Part shown: piece after piece, positions 1 through 8,518 of the stretch
How positions within the stretch are numbered: position 1 is the stretch's first letter
How the letters are laid out: every line of letters starts with the position of its first letter
From: Candidatus Saccharimonadales bacterium
GTDB lineage: Bacteria > Patescibacteriota > Saccharimonadia > Saccharimonadales > Saccharimonadaceae
Direction of reading: 5' to 3'
Assembly: GCA_035317825.1 (NCBI GenBank)
Contig: DATHGB010000010.1
Coordinates: 1 to 64,000 of the forward strand
Length of the DNA stretch: 64,000 nt
Program-made: the position numbers and the translations under genes
The notes under the pieces: model-generated
Databases searched by the model: none
What the model saw: only the letters and a program-made list of their open reading frames with translations
Told to the model about the DNA's origin: nothing

Positions 1-333
1 TTCGTAATCGTCAAGTTCGTAGAGCGGCCATGAAAAAGCTTCGAGAAGTTCATTCAAGATAGGGATCTGCGTAAAGAAATCTTCGGGCGGACGCTTGCGG
101 CCGGCTTTGTAGGTCGGCATAATTTCGAGGCGCTTTCGAATACTAGTTCCCTTTTTATCCCAGGCAACGGCAACATAATCGGGTTCTAGTTTTTTGATAA
201 GTTCGAGTGCAAGACTGGCAAATCCGAAGACTCCCCCAGTTGGCGTACCGTCGCGCGTCGAAAGACCAGGCATGGCATAATAGCCGCGGTAGAAGACGGA
301 TTTTCCGTCAATAATAGCGAGTCGTTTCGGCAT
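1..333 (-). CDS. polA: DNA polymerase I, N-terminal part (5'-3' exonuclease domain), partial
   Basis: The first 111 codons of a gene that runs off the left edge. The translation starts MPKRLAIIDGKSVFYRGYYA and continues with a Gly-rich loop, AVAWD and YKAGRKRPPEDF, the pattern of the 5'-3' exonuclease (flap nuclease) domain at the start of PolA. The enzyme removes RNA primers and fills gaps in replication and repair in the cytoplasm. A TATAAT (reverse strand, 340-345) ends 6 nt before the ATG and there is no Shine-Dalgarno, so the message is probably leaderless. Whether the polymerase domain follows cannot be seen; a stand-alone exonuclease is the alternative. Confidence 0.85.
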   Translation of the reverse strand, partial: MPKRLAIIDGKSVFYRGYYAMPGLSTRDGTPTGGVFGFASLALELIKKLEPDYVAVAWDKKGTSIRKRLEIMPTYKAGRKRPPEDFFTQIPILNELLEAFSWPLYELDDYE

Positions 334-371
334 GTTTTTATTATACCCTGTTACGGAAGTTCTAGATAAGA

Positions 372-1340
372 TTATTGATTAGTCTTTCGCCTTGCATCCG
401 GCAACGAGATCCCTGATCGTTTTAAAGCTCTGGCTATAGCCTTCTCTACACTTGCACGTTGAATGTCCAATTCATCTGCAATTTCATCTATAGATTGACG
501 AGGACGCGCCACGCCTACAAGTCTGCGAAGAATATCTTCTTGTTGTCGCGTGAGACTCGGCAGGACCGTGTTAAACTCCTCTACGCTCACTTCTCCCTCA
601 TCAACCGTCCGTCTATCCACTAACGGGATAACCTTCGCTTCGGCATCTGTTTGATCACTCAGTAACGAGTTAGCTTCAAGCCATGCCTCAAGACTAATAG
701 GGTCTTTCATAAGTCGCATTTTCTTCACATCCTCTACTGGCACTTCCATGTTTTCTGCTAATACTTCCGCATCAGGTTTTGTTCCTGTTTCAGCTTCGAT
801 GCTAACTTCGAGCTTCAGTAATTCTGTCACGACGTAGTAGATATGTTCTGGCAAACGAACCATTCGACCCCTTTGAACAATCCCTCGTTGTATAGAACCC
901 CATATCCATTCATAGGCATACGTCGAGAATTTTATCCCCTTATTTGGATTAAAGTGATCGGCAGCCCTAAATAGCCCTAGATTCCCTTCTTGCACCGCAT
1001 CAAGCAGAGGCATGCTACGTCGGTCAAAACTTTTGGCAATACTTATGACTAGCCGCAGATTAGATTTAACCATTCTATCCCACGCTTCATCACCCAGAAT
1101 TTTATCTATCTCTAGCTCAGTCCTTTCCTCCTCTGTGGGGTTGTCTTCGGCAATGAGCTGACGAGCTGCTTGTCCATCTCGGATAAGGTGACCTAAAATA
1201 GCTTCTTCTTCCTCTGTAAGTAACGGCTCTCTCCCTACTTCAATTGCGTACAGTCTTATATTTGCACGCCTAGAATCTTCAAGTGCTGCCGTCATATCAG
1301 CTTTGGATGAAGAAGAGTCTAGTGGTGAAAGCTCATTCAT
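372..1340 (-). CDS. Sigma-70 family RNA polymerase sigma factor (second, RpoD-like)
   Basis: 322 residues. Region 1.2 is near residues 28-60 (IRLYAIEVGREPLLTEEEE), region 2 near 88-155 with RLVISIAKSFDRR, DAVQEGNLGLFRA and KFSTYAYEWIW, then region 3 and a C-terminal helix-turn-helix (SIDEIADELDIQRASVEKAI) in the place of region 4. It should direct core RNA polymerase to a subset of promoters. Region 4 lacks the usual TRERIRQIE recognition-helix sequence found in RpoD at 2586-3593, and region 2.4 differs (YEWIWGSIQRGI), so promoter preference should differ from the housekeeping factor. A TATAAT at 1350-1355 (reverse strand) lies 9 nt before the ATG, so it is likely leaderless. polA follows 38 nt downstream but has its own -10. 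Confidence 0.85.
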   Translation of the reverse strand: MNELSPLDSSSSKADMTAALEDSRRANIRLYAIEVGREPLLTEEEEAILGHLIRDGQAARQLIAEDNPTEEERTELEIDKILGDEAWDRMVKSNLRLVISIAKSFDRRSMPLLDAVQEGNLGLFRAADHFNPNKGIKFSTYAYEWIWGSIQRGIVQRGRMVRLPEHIYYVVTELLKLEVSIEAETGTKPDAEVLAENMEVPVEDVKKMRLMKDPISLEAWLEANSLLSDQTDAEAKVIPLVDRRTVDEGEVSVEEFNTVLPSLTRQQEDILRRLVGVARPRQSIDEIADELDIQRASVEKAIARALKRSGISLPDARRKTNQ

Positions 1341-1440
1341 TCTTTACATATTATAGCATATATTTGTTATAAATGTAACGATAGGTTGTTACGGCATAAA
1401 TGTTTGGCGTCTCAATATCCTCTCTGTTACACTAAAGATC

Positions 1441-2010
1441 ATGAAACATCACGAAAACGTTAAAATCATCGCGCTTGTTGGCCTGACAGGCAGCGGAAAA
1501 AGTACGGCTGTCGATTATTTGACCGAGAAAGGCTACCCGAAAGTTTACTTCGGCGGAATCATCTATCAAGCAATGAAGGACGCTGGCATTGAAATTACCT
1601 TTGAAAGCCAAAAGGAGTTCCGCGAAAAAATCCGCGAAGAAGAAGGCAAAGATTTTGTCGTTAAACGCGCGATCAAGCAGGCACGTGATCTGATCGCATC
1701 GGGACAACACCGTATTGTTTTAGATGGTATTTACTCTTGGACCGAATACAAACTCGTGAAGCATGAGTTCCCCGGCGAGTTAACCGTTGCAGCGATTATT
1801 GCGCCAAAACATCAGCGTAAAAGCCGCTTGGCTATTCGCGCAGAACGTCCGCTTACTTCATCTGAAGTTGACCAGCGTGACTGGGCAGAAATTGAGAACC
1901 TCGAAAAAGGTGGTCCGATTGCTATTGCCGATTATTTCATTACCAACAATGGTGACCTTGAACATATGCAAAAGCAGATTGACGACATCCTGACGCACAT
2001 CGACTTCTAA
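1441..2010 (+). CDS. P-loop nucleotide kinase, dephospho-CoA/nucleoside-monophosphate kinase-like
   Basis: 189 residues with a Walker A motif GLTGSGKST at residues 14-22 and a kinase-like layout: YFGGIIYQAMKDAG, IVLDGIYSWTEY, the lid-like part AERPLTSSEVDQRDWAEIE and ADYFITNNG near the end. The order resembles the archaeal dephospho-CoA-kinase-like family more than bacterial CoaE, from memory of family motifs and not from a search. It probably transfers phosphate from ATP to a small nucleotide-type acceptor; the substrate is unknown. TACACT at 1428-1433 sits 7 nt before the ATG with no Shine-Dalgarno. The prepilin gene starts 16 nt after the stop with its own -10. Confidence 0.65.
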   Translation: MKHHENVKIIALVGLTGSGKSTAVDYLTEKGYPKVYFGGIIYQAMKDAGIEITFESQKEFREKIREEEGKDFVVKRAIKQARDLIASGQHRIVLDGIYSWTEYKLVKHEFPGELTVAAIIAPKHQRKSRLAIRAERPLTSSEVDQRDWAEIENLEKGGPIAIADYFITNNGDLEHMQKQIDDILTHIDF

Positions 2011-2026
2011 ATGGTATAATCACATC

Positions 2027-2584
2027 ATGAAGATAAGCAAAAGCGGTTTCACGTTAGTCGAGCTACTTGTCGTTCTTGTTGTTATCGGAATTTTAGCCAG
2101 TGTTGTTATTGTTTCGTTTAATAACATTCAGGCAAAATCACGTGACGCCGAACGCATATCTGACTTACAAAATATCGCGGATGCTATTTCGTCGTATCGT
2201 GCAAAATATGGAAATGATATCAGTACCGGTAGCGGCTGCGGCGATCTAGGCAATGGTAGCGGATGGTTCAACCTTCAAAATGCGACGTACCCTAAAGCGA
2301 TCCTGACATGCCTTACCGAAAAGGCTTATCTGACTACTGCGTTTATTGATCCGTTCGGATGCACGACCACGACCGAAGCAGTCTCGGCGACATGTAGACG
2401 GCAAGGATACGCCTACATGAAATTTACCTCTGGTAGTGGCGATACAAGCGTTACCTGTGTCTACGCCAAATTAGAAGCAAGCGGTAGCACCTCTGACTTA
2501 ACGAGCGCCAATCCTTGCACCGCTGCATCGTCCAGTACCGTAGCGACAAGCTTCGGTATGAACTACGCTGTTTTAGTTAAGTAA
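2027..2584 (+). CDS. Type IV prepilin-like protein
   Basis: 185 residues with a class III signal: short basic leader, then GFTLVELLVVLVVIG, with cleavage expected before the Phe by a prepilin peptidase and Glu at +5. The hydrophobic helix spans roughly residues 8-30, followed by a soluble domain with three to four Cys pairs (CGD, LTCL, FGCTT, ATC, TCVY, PCT). It should be assembled into a type IV pilus or pseudopilus at the cell surface. It ends GMNYAVLVK, close to the ending of the prepilin at 43030-43548. TATAAT at 2015-2020 lies 6 nt before the ATG, so the mRNA is probably leaderless. It converges on rpoD with only 1 nt between the genes. Confidence 0.85.
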   Translation: MKISKSGFTLVELLVVLVVIGILASVVIVSFNNIQAKSRDAERISDLQNIADAISSYRAKYGNDISTGSGCGDLGNGSGWFNLQNATYPKAILTCLTEKAYLTTAFIDPFGCTTTTEAVSATCRRQGYAYMKFTSGSGDTSVTCVYAKLEASGSTSDLTSANPCTAASSSTVATSFGMNYAVLVK

Positions 2585-2585
2585 T

Positions 2586-3593
2586 CTAACCTAAGTATTC
2601 GTGAAGTTTTTTAGCATCTTTATGTTTGCGAAGTTTCGCAAGTGCTTTTGCTTCGATTTGACGGATACGCTCGCGGGTAACCGCAAATTCCTGGCCAACT
2701 TCTTCGAGCGTATGCGATTTGCCGTTTTCTAGGCCAAAACGCATTTTAACGATCTTTTGTTCGCGTTCGGAAAGTGTTGATAGAACTGCTTGGACTTGTT
2801 CTTTTAGCAGCTGCGAAGTCGCAGACTCTTCTGGGGTTGCACCGTCTTCGTCTTCGATAAAGTCACCAAGAACGCTGTCTTCGTCTTCACCGTCGCGGCC
2901 AACGCCAGCATCAAGCGACGTAATGTCCTGCTTGATTTTAATAACGTATTCAACTTTTTCAGGTTCCATCTCGAGTTCTTTGCCAAGCTCTTCGATGGTT
3001 GGTTCGCGGTTAAGCTCCTGTGTCATGCGGCGTTGGGTACGAAGCAATTTGTTAATTGTTTCTACCATGTGTACTGGGATACGAATGGTTCGTGCCTGGT
3101 CGGCAATCGCACGGGTAATAGCCTGGCGAATCCACCAGGTTGCGTAGGTACTAAATTTAAATCCCTTGTCCGGGTCGAATTTTTCAACGGCACGTAACAG
3201 TCCCGTGTTTCCCTCTTGGATAAGATCAAGAAAATCCAGGCCACGGCCTGAATAGCGCTTGGCGATTGAAACGACAAGACGCATGTTTGCCTCGGCCATT
3301 TTGTCTTTAGCCTTTTTTTCACCAGCAACAACGCGCTGGGCAAGGGCAAGTTCTTCTTCTGCGTTTAGTAGTGGGATTTTACCAATTTCACGAAGGTACA
3401 GACGAACACTGTCGTCACTCACATCGTCAAAATACTGGCCGCTGTTTAGCGTATCTTCATCAGTGTCTTCTTCGTCGACAAGTTCATCGATTGCAGGTTC
3501 GTCGATGTCGCTTAGCGGGCCGCCGCTTGAATCGATTACTTTATTGCTGTCATCTTCTTCTTCGACGGGTGCGATAATATCATCTTTGGCCAC
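2586..3593 (-). CDS. rpoD: RNA polymerase primary sigma factor RpoD
   Basis: 335 residues: an acidic N-terminus (about 60 residues), region 1.2 ([16 protein letters not shown]), region 2 with [32 protein letters not shown] and [12 protein letters not shown], region 3, and a canonical region 4 ending [19 protein letters not shown]. It recruits RNA polymerase to -10/-35 promoters and is the housekeeping sigma factor. The GTG start lies behind AAGGAG inside the end of dnaG, and the two genes overlap by 14 nt, the classical dnaG-rpoD pairing, so translation is probably coupled. The abundant TATAAT-type hexamers in this window fit its conserved region 2.4. Confidence 0.96.
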   Translation of the reverse strand: MAKDDIIAPVEEEDDSNKVIDSSGGPLSDIDEPAIDELVDEEDTDEDTLNSGQYFDDVSDDSVRLYLREIGKIPLLNAEEELALAQRVVAGEKKAKDKMAEANMRLVVSIAKRYSGRGLDFLDLIQEGNTGLLRAVEKFDPDKGFKFSTYATWWIRQAITRAIADQARTIRIPVHMVETINKLLRTQRRMTQELNREPTIEELGKELEMEPEKVEYVIKIKQDITSLDAGVGRDGEDEDSVLGDFIEDEDGATPEESATSQLLKEQVQAVLSTLSEREQKIVKMRFGLENGKSHTLEEVGQEFAVTRERIRQIEAKALAKLRKHKDAKKLHEYLG

Positions 3594-5334
3594 GAGTTAT
3601 CTCCTTTATAAGTGTGTTCAGCTGTGAGCGCAGTTCTAACGCTTTTGCGTCATCGCCCGCACTTTCAGCCTCACGCAACTGATTTGTTAATTGTTCTTGG
3701 GTTTGTTTCTTGTGTTCATTTGCTACTTGGCGGAGCAACCGTGCTGTTTCGAAGTAACGATCTTGGTCGTTCCAGTCAGCATATCGGGCGTCGGCCTTTA
3801 ATAGTAGTATTTTAACATACGTATCGAAGTTTAGCAATTCCGTAGGGGTTGTTTTTAAAATTGAACCTGCATGAGTCGCGAGGTATTTTGCTATTGCCCT
3901 GCGCTCCTGCCCTGCAAAAATTTCTGGATCCGTATGAACGAATAATTCCTGGCTAGGAGCATCGATCATCGCAACAGACAATAAATTATCTTGGTAGGCG
4001 GATATATCTTGAGCTATCGATCCTGCTGACGAAGCGATTGGTTTTCGTTTGGGTGCTTGGTCAAGTGGAGCAATCGACGTTAACTTTGCTTTGACTGCAT
4101 CTAATGACGAGCCAATCATGTCGGCGATTTTTTTCTCATAATGATCCTGTTCAACCGCATCTTTTAGTCCGCGTACGACGTTTAGCGCAGCCGTCGTGAA
4201 ATTACGCTTACCCGCTGCGGTTGTGATATCTTCGCGCTGGCTATATTGATCTAGAATCCAATCAACGGCAGGTTGTGACGATTCGATAGCTTGCTTCCAT
4301 AGCGTCACGTCTTGCTGAATAAGCTCGTCGGGGTCTTTGGCATCACCTGGCAAAGTAATAATCGTGAGTTCTACGCCAACTTCGCTGGCAATCGGAATTG
4401 CGCGTTCGGTAGCCGCAATTCCCGCCTTATCGCCATCAAATGCTAATCTAACGTTGCCCGTTAAGCGCCGGAGCGCCCTCAGGTGATTATCCGTCATGGC
4501 CGTTCCGGCTGATGCGACAACCGGCAGAACGCCTGCCTGGTGACTACTGACGACATCCAGGTTTCCTTCAACGATCACCGCGTAGTCGTTCGTTCGGATT
4601 GCTTCTTTTGCCTGCGAAAGACCAAATACGTGACGACCTTTATCATAGAGAAGCGTTTGCGACGTGTTTAAGTATTTCGGCGCGTTTGGATCGTCGTCGA
4701 TAATTCGGGCGGTAAAACCAATCACCTGCCCTGTAGCGTCCATCAGTGGCACCATCATACGGCCGCGGAACATATCGCTACCAAAACGATTCGTCAGTCC
4801 CGCGTCAGTAACTTCTTTTTTAGAAAAGCCTTTCTTGTCTAAAAAACGCACCAAAGCATCACCGCTAGTAGGCGCGTAGCCAATTCTGAAATCCTCGACG
4901 ATTTTTTTAGATAGCCCTCGTTTTTTAAACACATATTCAAGTGCGTGCTGGTTTTTCAGTAAACTCTGCTGGTAATAGATTGCCGCCAAGTCATTCGCTT
5001 GGTGCAAACGTTTTTTACGCTGCGCCAAGTCGCGGCTTCCCGAAGATTCGTAAATGCTTAGATCGACGCCTGCTTTTCTCGCTAAATGTTCGAGCGCCTG
5101 GCGGAAGTCCATTCCTTCGACTTCCATGATAAAGCTGAACACATCGCCGCCCTTGTTTGAAGAAAAATCATGCCAAATATGTTTGTCGGGACTGACAAAA
5201 AAGCTAGGGGTTTTCTCGCCGCTAAACGGGCTAAGTCCCTTGAAGTTACGTCCGGCGCGTTTAAGCTGTACGTATTCGCCAACGACGTCCTCGATATTGA
5301 GTTTCGCCCTAACCTCTTCTTTGGCATCCTGCAT
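3580..5334 (-). CDS. dnaG: DNA primase DnaG with zinc ligands lost
   Basis: 584 residues. It makes RNA primers at the replication fork. The N-terminal CHC2-type fold is recognisable ([13 protein letters not shown] at 33-45 and [14 protein letters not shown] at 55-68), but the four zinc ligands are replaced: Ser35, Ser38, Asp56 and Ser59 stand where E. coli has Cys40, His43, Cys61 and Cys64. The catalytic TOPRIM domain is intact, with [10 protein letters not shown] and LAFDGDKAG. The C-terminal part is a helicase-binding-like helical region. TATAAT (reverse strand, 5341-5346) ends 6 nt before the ATG, so it is likely leaderless; rpoD follows with a 14-nt overlap. Confidence 0.95.
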   Translation of the reverse strand: MQDAKEEVRAKLNIEDVVGEYVQLKRAGRNFKGLSPFSGEKTPSFFVSPDKHIWHDFSSNKGGDVFSFIMEVEGMDFRQALEHLARKAGVDLSIYESSGSRDLAQRKKRLHQANDLAAIYYQQSLLKNQHALEYVFKKRGLSKKIVEDFRIGYAPTSGDALVRFLDKKGFSKKEVTDAGLTNRFGSDMFRGRMMVPLMDATGQVIGFTARIIDDDPNAPKYLNTSQTLLYDKGRHVFGLSQAKEAIRTNDYAVIVEGNLDVVSSHQAGVLPVVASAGTAMTDNHLRALRRLTGNVRLAFDGDKAGIAATERAIPIASEVGVELTIITLPGDAKDPDELIQQDVTLWKQAIESSQPAVDWILDQYSQREDITTAAGKRNFTTAALNVVRGLKDAVEQDHYEKKIADMIGSSLDAVKAKLTSIAPLDQAPKRKPIASSAGSIAQDISAYQDNLLSVAMIDAPSQELFVHTDPEIFAGQERRAIAKYLATHAGSILKTTPTELLNFDTYVKILLLKADARYADWNDQDRYFETARLLRQVANEHKKQTQEQLTNQLREAESAGDDAKALELRSQLNTLIKEITRGQR

Positions 5335-5390
5335 AGTTTGATTATAACACTCTTTACCTCTGTAAATGTTTGTGCTTAAATAGCGGTAGT

Positions 5391-5999
5391 ATGCAACCAG
5401 ACCAAAACGAATACCCTATCGATTATTTGAATCAGATTGCGCCTGAGCAAAAAAAGCCGCTGATGAATAGTAAGGTACTCCTTGTCATCGTTGGTATCGG
5501 GGCTATCTTAGCCGCAGTCGTAGGTTTTTTGCTTTTGATTAATAGTGGCGGCGCAAGTGATAGTCAGAAATTACAGACATTAAGTGCCCGCATGCAAACG
5601 CTTGAAAAAATTTCTAAATCGGCCGAAAGAAATATTAAAAGCAGTACGCTTCGCTCAACCAATAGTACGCTTTCACTGTTTTTAACCAATGCGAACCGTG
5701 ATATCGCGACACCGTTAAAAAACAATGGTATAAAGACAGCCAATCTAGACAAGACTATCGTCAAAAAAGAGGATGGTGCCAAGGTTACCACTACACTTGA
5801 AAACGCCAGACTCAACGCTGTCTACGATCGTACGTACGCAAGAGAAATGAGCTTTCAGCTAGATACCGTTGCCAGCCTCATGAAACAAATCTACACAACA
5901 ACAAAAAGTAAATCACTAAAAGATTTCTTACTTTCTACGGATACAAACCTAAAGCCAATTAGAACGCAGCTTGCAGATTTTAACGCAGTTAATAGTTAG
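5391..5999 (+). CDS. Conserved-looking membrane-anchored protein of unknown function
   Basis: 202 residues from the ATG at 5391 (an earlier in-frame ATG at 5370 adds seven unlikely residues). A short N-terminal segment is followed by one strong membrane helix near residues 27-51 (VLLVIVGIGAILAAVVGFLLL) and then a polar, largely helical domain of about 150 residues with many Ser, Thr and Lys. That predicts a single-pass protein with the C-terminal domain outside the membrane. No catalytic motif is visible and I do not recognise the family. It is divergent from dnaG and its 3' end overlaps the YjbR-like gene by 11 nt. Confidence 0.65.
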   Translation: MQPDQNEYPIDYLNQIAPEQKKPLMNSKVLLVIVGIGAILAAVVGFLLLINSGGASDSQKLQTLSARMQTLEKISKSAERNIKSSTLRSTNSTLSLFLTNANRDIATPLKNNGIKTANLDKTIVKKEDGAKVTTTLENARLNAVYDRTYAREMSFQLDTVASLMKQIYTTTKSKSLKDFLLSTDTNLKPIRTQLADFNAVNS

Positions 6000-6333
6000 T
6001 GCCGGATACTAACTGGTAACTGTGGCGTGCAAGATCTTTTATTTCCATGTCGCTAAGCTGGCCTGAACAAATAATCGTGTTCCAATGTTTTTTGTTCAGG
6101 TGATATCCCGGTACGACTGTCTCGTATTTTTCACGTAATGTTTCGGCTAGTTGCGGGTCGCATTTCAAACTGACACGAAGCGGTTTGCTGTCGTCACTGA
6201 TAATTGCGAATAGCTTGCCCTCGTCAGCTTCCTTATCCCCGACTTTGTATACAGATGTGCCCTCACCAAATGGAAAATCCAGCCAGGTGTTTGGAAAATC
6301 GAGTAAGTATTTTTCAAGTTCTTTATGGGTCAT
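5989..6333 (-). CDS. MmcQ/YjbR family protein
   Basis: 114 residues. It starts with an acidic amphipathic helix and FPNTWLDFPFGEGTSVYKV, then LFAIISDD, LRVSLKCDP and GYHLNKKHWNTIIC, which is the MmcQ/YjbR fold pattern (CyaY-like DNA-binding-type domain). Members are small cytoplasmic proteins, some reported as DNA-binding; the precise role here is unknown. It starts 2 nt after the stop of oligoribonuclease on the same strand, so the two are probably one transcript, and it overlaps the convergent gene on the other strand by 11 nt. Confidence 0.85.
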   Translation of the reverse strand: MTHKELEKYLLDFPNTWLDFPFGEGTSVYKVGDKEADEGKLFAIISDDSKPLRVSLKCDPQLAETLREKYETVVPGYHLNKKHWNTIICSGQLSDMEIKDLARHSYQLVSGTNY

Positions 6334-6335
6334 GT

Positions 6336-6878
6336 CTACACTTTTAATTTCTTTAGATAATATTCAAGTTCCATGATGCTGCCGCGAATGTCGCCAAGCG
6401 CACGGTGTTCTTCGGGTTTAGCAAACTTCTTTTTAAATTTGCCTTCAAATACAACCTTCCACGCGCTCACATCGAGCATACGGTAATGAAGCCGGGCATC
6501 TAGCCGTGGCCACTGCGCAGTAATAAACCGGCGGTCCATATGAATTGAATTTCCGCCCAGTAGAACAGGTTTTTCGTCGTCGAAGTGCTTTTTGATAAAT
6601 TTCAGTAGGTCTTCTTCAATTACCTGTAGGTCTTTGCCGTCACCGTTTTGTGCTTTTAGTCCATCGCGTGCCGCAGGATTTGCATCCCAGAAGACACTAT
6701 TAGTCGCGATACGTTCTTCAAGCGTCATATTTTCGTTTTTAACGATACCTTCAAACGTCGCGATTTCATTAAAATCCCAATTGGTTGCAATGGCGGCAAC
6801 TTCTAAAATAAGATCATTTTCAGCATCAAGGCCGGTCATCTCTAGATCAACCCAGAGGATTTTTGCGTTTTTAGTCAT
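6336..6878 (-). CDS. orn: Oligoribonuclease
   Basis: 180 residues, the usual length of Orn. The DEDDh exonuclease motifs are present: WVDLEMTGLD at 9-18, GNSIHMDRRF near 109-118 and EHRALGDIRGS near 157-167. It degrades 2-5 nt RNA oligomers to mononucleotides in the cytoplasm, the last step of mRNA decay. TATAAT (reverse strand, 6885-6890) ends 6 nt before the ATG, so the mRNA is probably leaderless. It is followed by the YjbR-like gene after 2 nt. Confidence 0.95.
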   Translation of the reverse strand: MTKNAKILWVDLEMTGLDAENDLILEVAAIATNWDFNEIATFEGIVKNENMTLEERIATNSVFWDANPAARDGLKAQNGDGKDLQVIEEDLLKFIKKHFDDEKPVLLGGNSIHMDRRFITAQWPRLDARLHYRMLDVSAWKVVFEGKFKKKFAKPEEHRALGDIRGSIMELEYYLKKLKV

Positions 6879-6904
6879 ATCGTCATTATACGGTCATGGA
6901 GTAT

Positions 6905-6928
6905 GGGGCGTCAATTACGCGACGCCCC
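6905..6928. repeat. Hairpin downstream of the cassette gene at 6977-7543
   Basis: A perfect 8-bp GC-rich stem (GGGGCGTC / GACGCCCC) around an 8-nt loop. It lies after the stop of the hypothetical gene on the reverse strand and just before oligoribonuclease. There is no clear T-tract, so termination activity is uncertain. Confidence 0.5.
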
Positions 6929-6976
6929 TCTTCCATCCCCTCGCTGATTTCCCGCAGTGAGGTCCGGGGGCTAGAT

Positions 6977-7543
6977 TTACAATCTCATTGTATTTTTAGT
7001 CAGCCGCAGGAGGTCCGTGCCATCCCATCTATAGAGCTCCGCATCAAGCCCTTTGAAGCTGCTTGCCCAAGCAGTGAAAAGATCGCCCTTTCTCAGTACC
7101 TGAATGAACTGTGCCGTACCCACTTCCACTACTTCAGCAGAAGGCCTGATTGGCACAACTTCTCCGTAACTAAGGGGCCGCCACATGTCCGATCCAGACT
7201 CCGTGTCGCCACGATAGTAGGTGATCTCTTCCTCTCTCCCTTCCTCGTCCTCGAACGATCCTGCTCGAAAAACGACAAGAGCCTGACTTTCGTCAATCTC
7301 TTGTTTGTTCGAGCAGACGACGAGCCTTGGAGCTTCGAGGTCTAGGGCGACAGCTTTTATGTGCGCACGTGTGTCACCTTCCTGATTGCGTAACCGGTTA
7401 TCTACCACTGGTAAGAAGCCGGGTTTATCCGCACGACCAACTAAGATCCCACGAACAACCTCTCCAGACTCTAGGGTAAACGACTCAACGTCCACCCCGG
7501 CCTTGATGATTCCTCCCTCCACCGTAAAAGCATTGATTCCCAT
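6977..7543 (-). CDS. Hypothetical protein, GC-richer cassette gene
   Basis: 188 residues, not recognised. The protein is soluble, acidic and predicted mostly beta (many Val, Glu and Gly), with no signal peptide, membrane segment or obvious catalytic motif. The start is well set: GGGGAG stands 7 nt before the ATG. Its codons favour G or C in the third position more than the neighbours, it is isolated from them, and it is bracketed by hairpins at 6905-6928 and 7583-7650. The sequence and setting suggest a recently acquired single gene. I cannot propose a function. Confidence 0.7.
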   Translation of the reverse strand: MGINAFTVEGGIIKAGVDVESFTLESGEVVRGILVGRADKPGFLPVVDNRLRNQEGDTRAHIKAVALDLEAPRLVVCSNKQEIDESQALVVFRAGSFEDEEGREEEITYYRGDTESGSDMWRPLSYGEVVPIRPSAEVVEVGTAQFIQVLRKGDLFTAWASSFKGLDAELYRWDGTDLLRLTKNTMRL

Positions 7544-7582
7544 CGTTTACTCCCCAGGTTGTGGTTTTGCCGGATTACAAAA

Positions 7583-7650
7583 AGCTTTCAATTTTGTAAT
7601 AAATTGAAAGCTCACCACGCGGGACGAATGATTTCGTTCCTCGTGGTGAG
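7583..7650. repeat. Two abutting hairpins
   Basis: The first hairpin pairs AGCTTTCAATTTT with AAAATTGAAAGCT (7583-7612, a few nt in the loop); the second pairs CTCACCACG with CGTGGTGAG (7611-7650) and has an inner GGGACGAA/TTCGTTCC stem. The two share the CT at 7611-7612. They lie between the cassette gene start (7543) and the end of msrB. Confidence 0.6.
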
Positions 7651-7676
7651 ACTTCAAATATGGATCAACAATACAA

Positions 7677-7702
7677 AACCCTTGGCAAAGAGTCAAGGGT
7701 TA
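7677..7702 (-). terminator. Terminator of msrB
   Basis: AACCCTTG pairs with CAAGGGTT around a 9-nt loop. Read on the reverse strand it is followed by TTTTGTATTGTT, so it fits an intrinsic terminator just after msrB. Confidence 0.65.
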
Positions 7703-7705
7703 GGA

Positions 7706-8098
7706 CTATTTCTTAGGCGTGAATTTCAGGCTAAGCGAATTAATACAGTATCTTTGATCGGTGGGTATGTCTAGTCCTTCCCCTTCAAAGATATGGCCTA
7801 AGTGGCTTCCGCAGTTATTGCACGTCACTTCGGTTCGGTTCATGCCATGGCTATCATCGGTAGTAAACACAACAGCATCTGGTTTGGCATCATAAAAACT
7901 TGGCCAGCCACAATGTGCGTCAAATTTCGTCGTGCTGTCGAAGAGCACCTGTCCGCAAGCGGCGCATGCATAGACCCCGTCGGCATACAGCCCATCGTAC
8001 TCACCGCTAAATGGCGCTTCGGTTGCTTTTTTACGAAGCACTTTGAACTGTTCAGGCGAGAGGATTTCGCGCCACTCTTTGTCGGTTTTTTTCACCAT
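7706..8098 (-). CDS. msrB: Peptide-methionine (R)-S-oxide reductase MsrB
   Basis: 130 residues, the size of the single-domain enzyme. It has two zinc-binding CxxC pairs (CAAC near residue 45 and CNNC near 93), the substrate motif HCGWPSF and the catalytic Cys in QRYCINS near residue 117. It reduces the R-sulfoxide of oxidised methionine in proteins, with thioredoxin as the usual reductant. No signal peptide is seen, so it acts in the cytoplasm. It lies 9 nt after mscL on the same strand and is probably co-transcribed; a terminator follows. Confidence 0.96.
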   Translation of the reverse strand: MVKKTDKEWREILSPEQFKVLRKKATEAPFSGEYDGLYADGVYACAACGQVLFDSTTKFDAHCGWPSFYDAKPDAVVFTTDDSHGMNRTEVTCNNCGSHLGHIFEGEGLDIPTDQRYCINSLSLKFTPKK

Positions 8099-8107
8099 AG
8101 GACCTAC

Positions 8108-8518
8108 CTACTCTTTCTTTTTATCAATACGGTCTAACTTGGCAAGATGAATTAACTGGTAAATCACAAGCGCTGTCGCAAGCAGGGTAATAATAGCCGA
8201 CAGGATTGCTCCCCAAGCAAAAGCAAGACCGCCATCTCCTTGTGCGTTCGGCGCAACGACGACCCATTTTAATTTACTTAGATCTACCCCGCCGATTATA
8301 AACCCGACAATCGGGTTGATGAGGCCGTCAACGATTGATTTAACCGCGCTGCCCGCTGCAGTACCCACCGCTAGACCAACCGCTAGACCGACGACACCTT
8401 GTTCACGGACAAAGGTCACAAACCCGCCTACGTGATTTGTTCCATGCTCTTTAATTGCTTTTGCGTGTGCTTTGGCGATTGCCGCTTTGGATGAATTTAC
8501 TGATTTATTTTCTGCCAT
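8108..8518 (-). CDS. mscL: Large-conductance mechanosensitive channel MscL
   Basis: 136 residues with the MscL layout: an N-terminal amphipathic region, the pore-lining helix TM1 (GVVGLAVGLAVGTAAGSAV) near residues 40-60, the NPIVGFI turn, a periplasmic loop and TM2 (AWGAILSAIITLLATALVIY) near residues 97-117, then a charged C-terminus. It opens under membrane tension to release solutes in osmotic downshock. The N-terminal extension of about 25 residues is longer than in E. coli. A Shine-Dalgarno (GGGAG) precedes the ATG, unlike many neighbours. msrB follows after 9 nt. Confidence 0.9.
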   Translation of the reverse strand: MAENKSVNSSKAAIAKAHAKAIKEHGTNHVGGFVTFVREQGVVGLAVGLAVGTAAGSAVKSIVDGLINPIVGFIIGGVDLSKLKWVVVAPNAQGDGGLAFAWGAILSAIITLLATALVIYQLIHLAKLDRIDKKKE

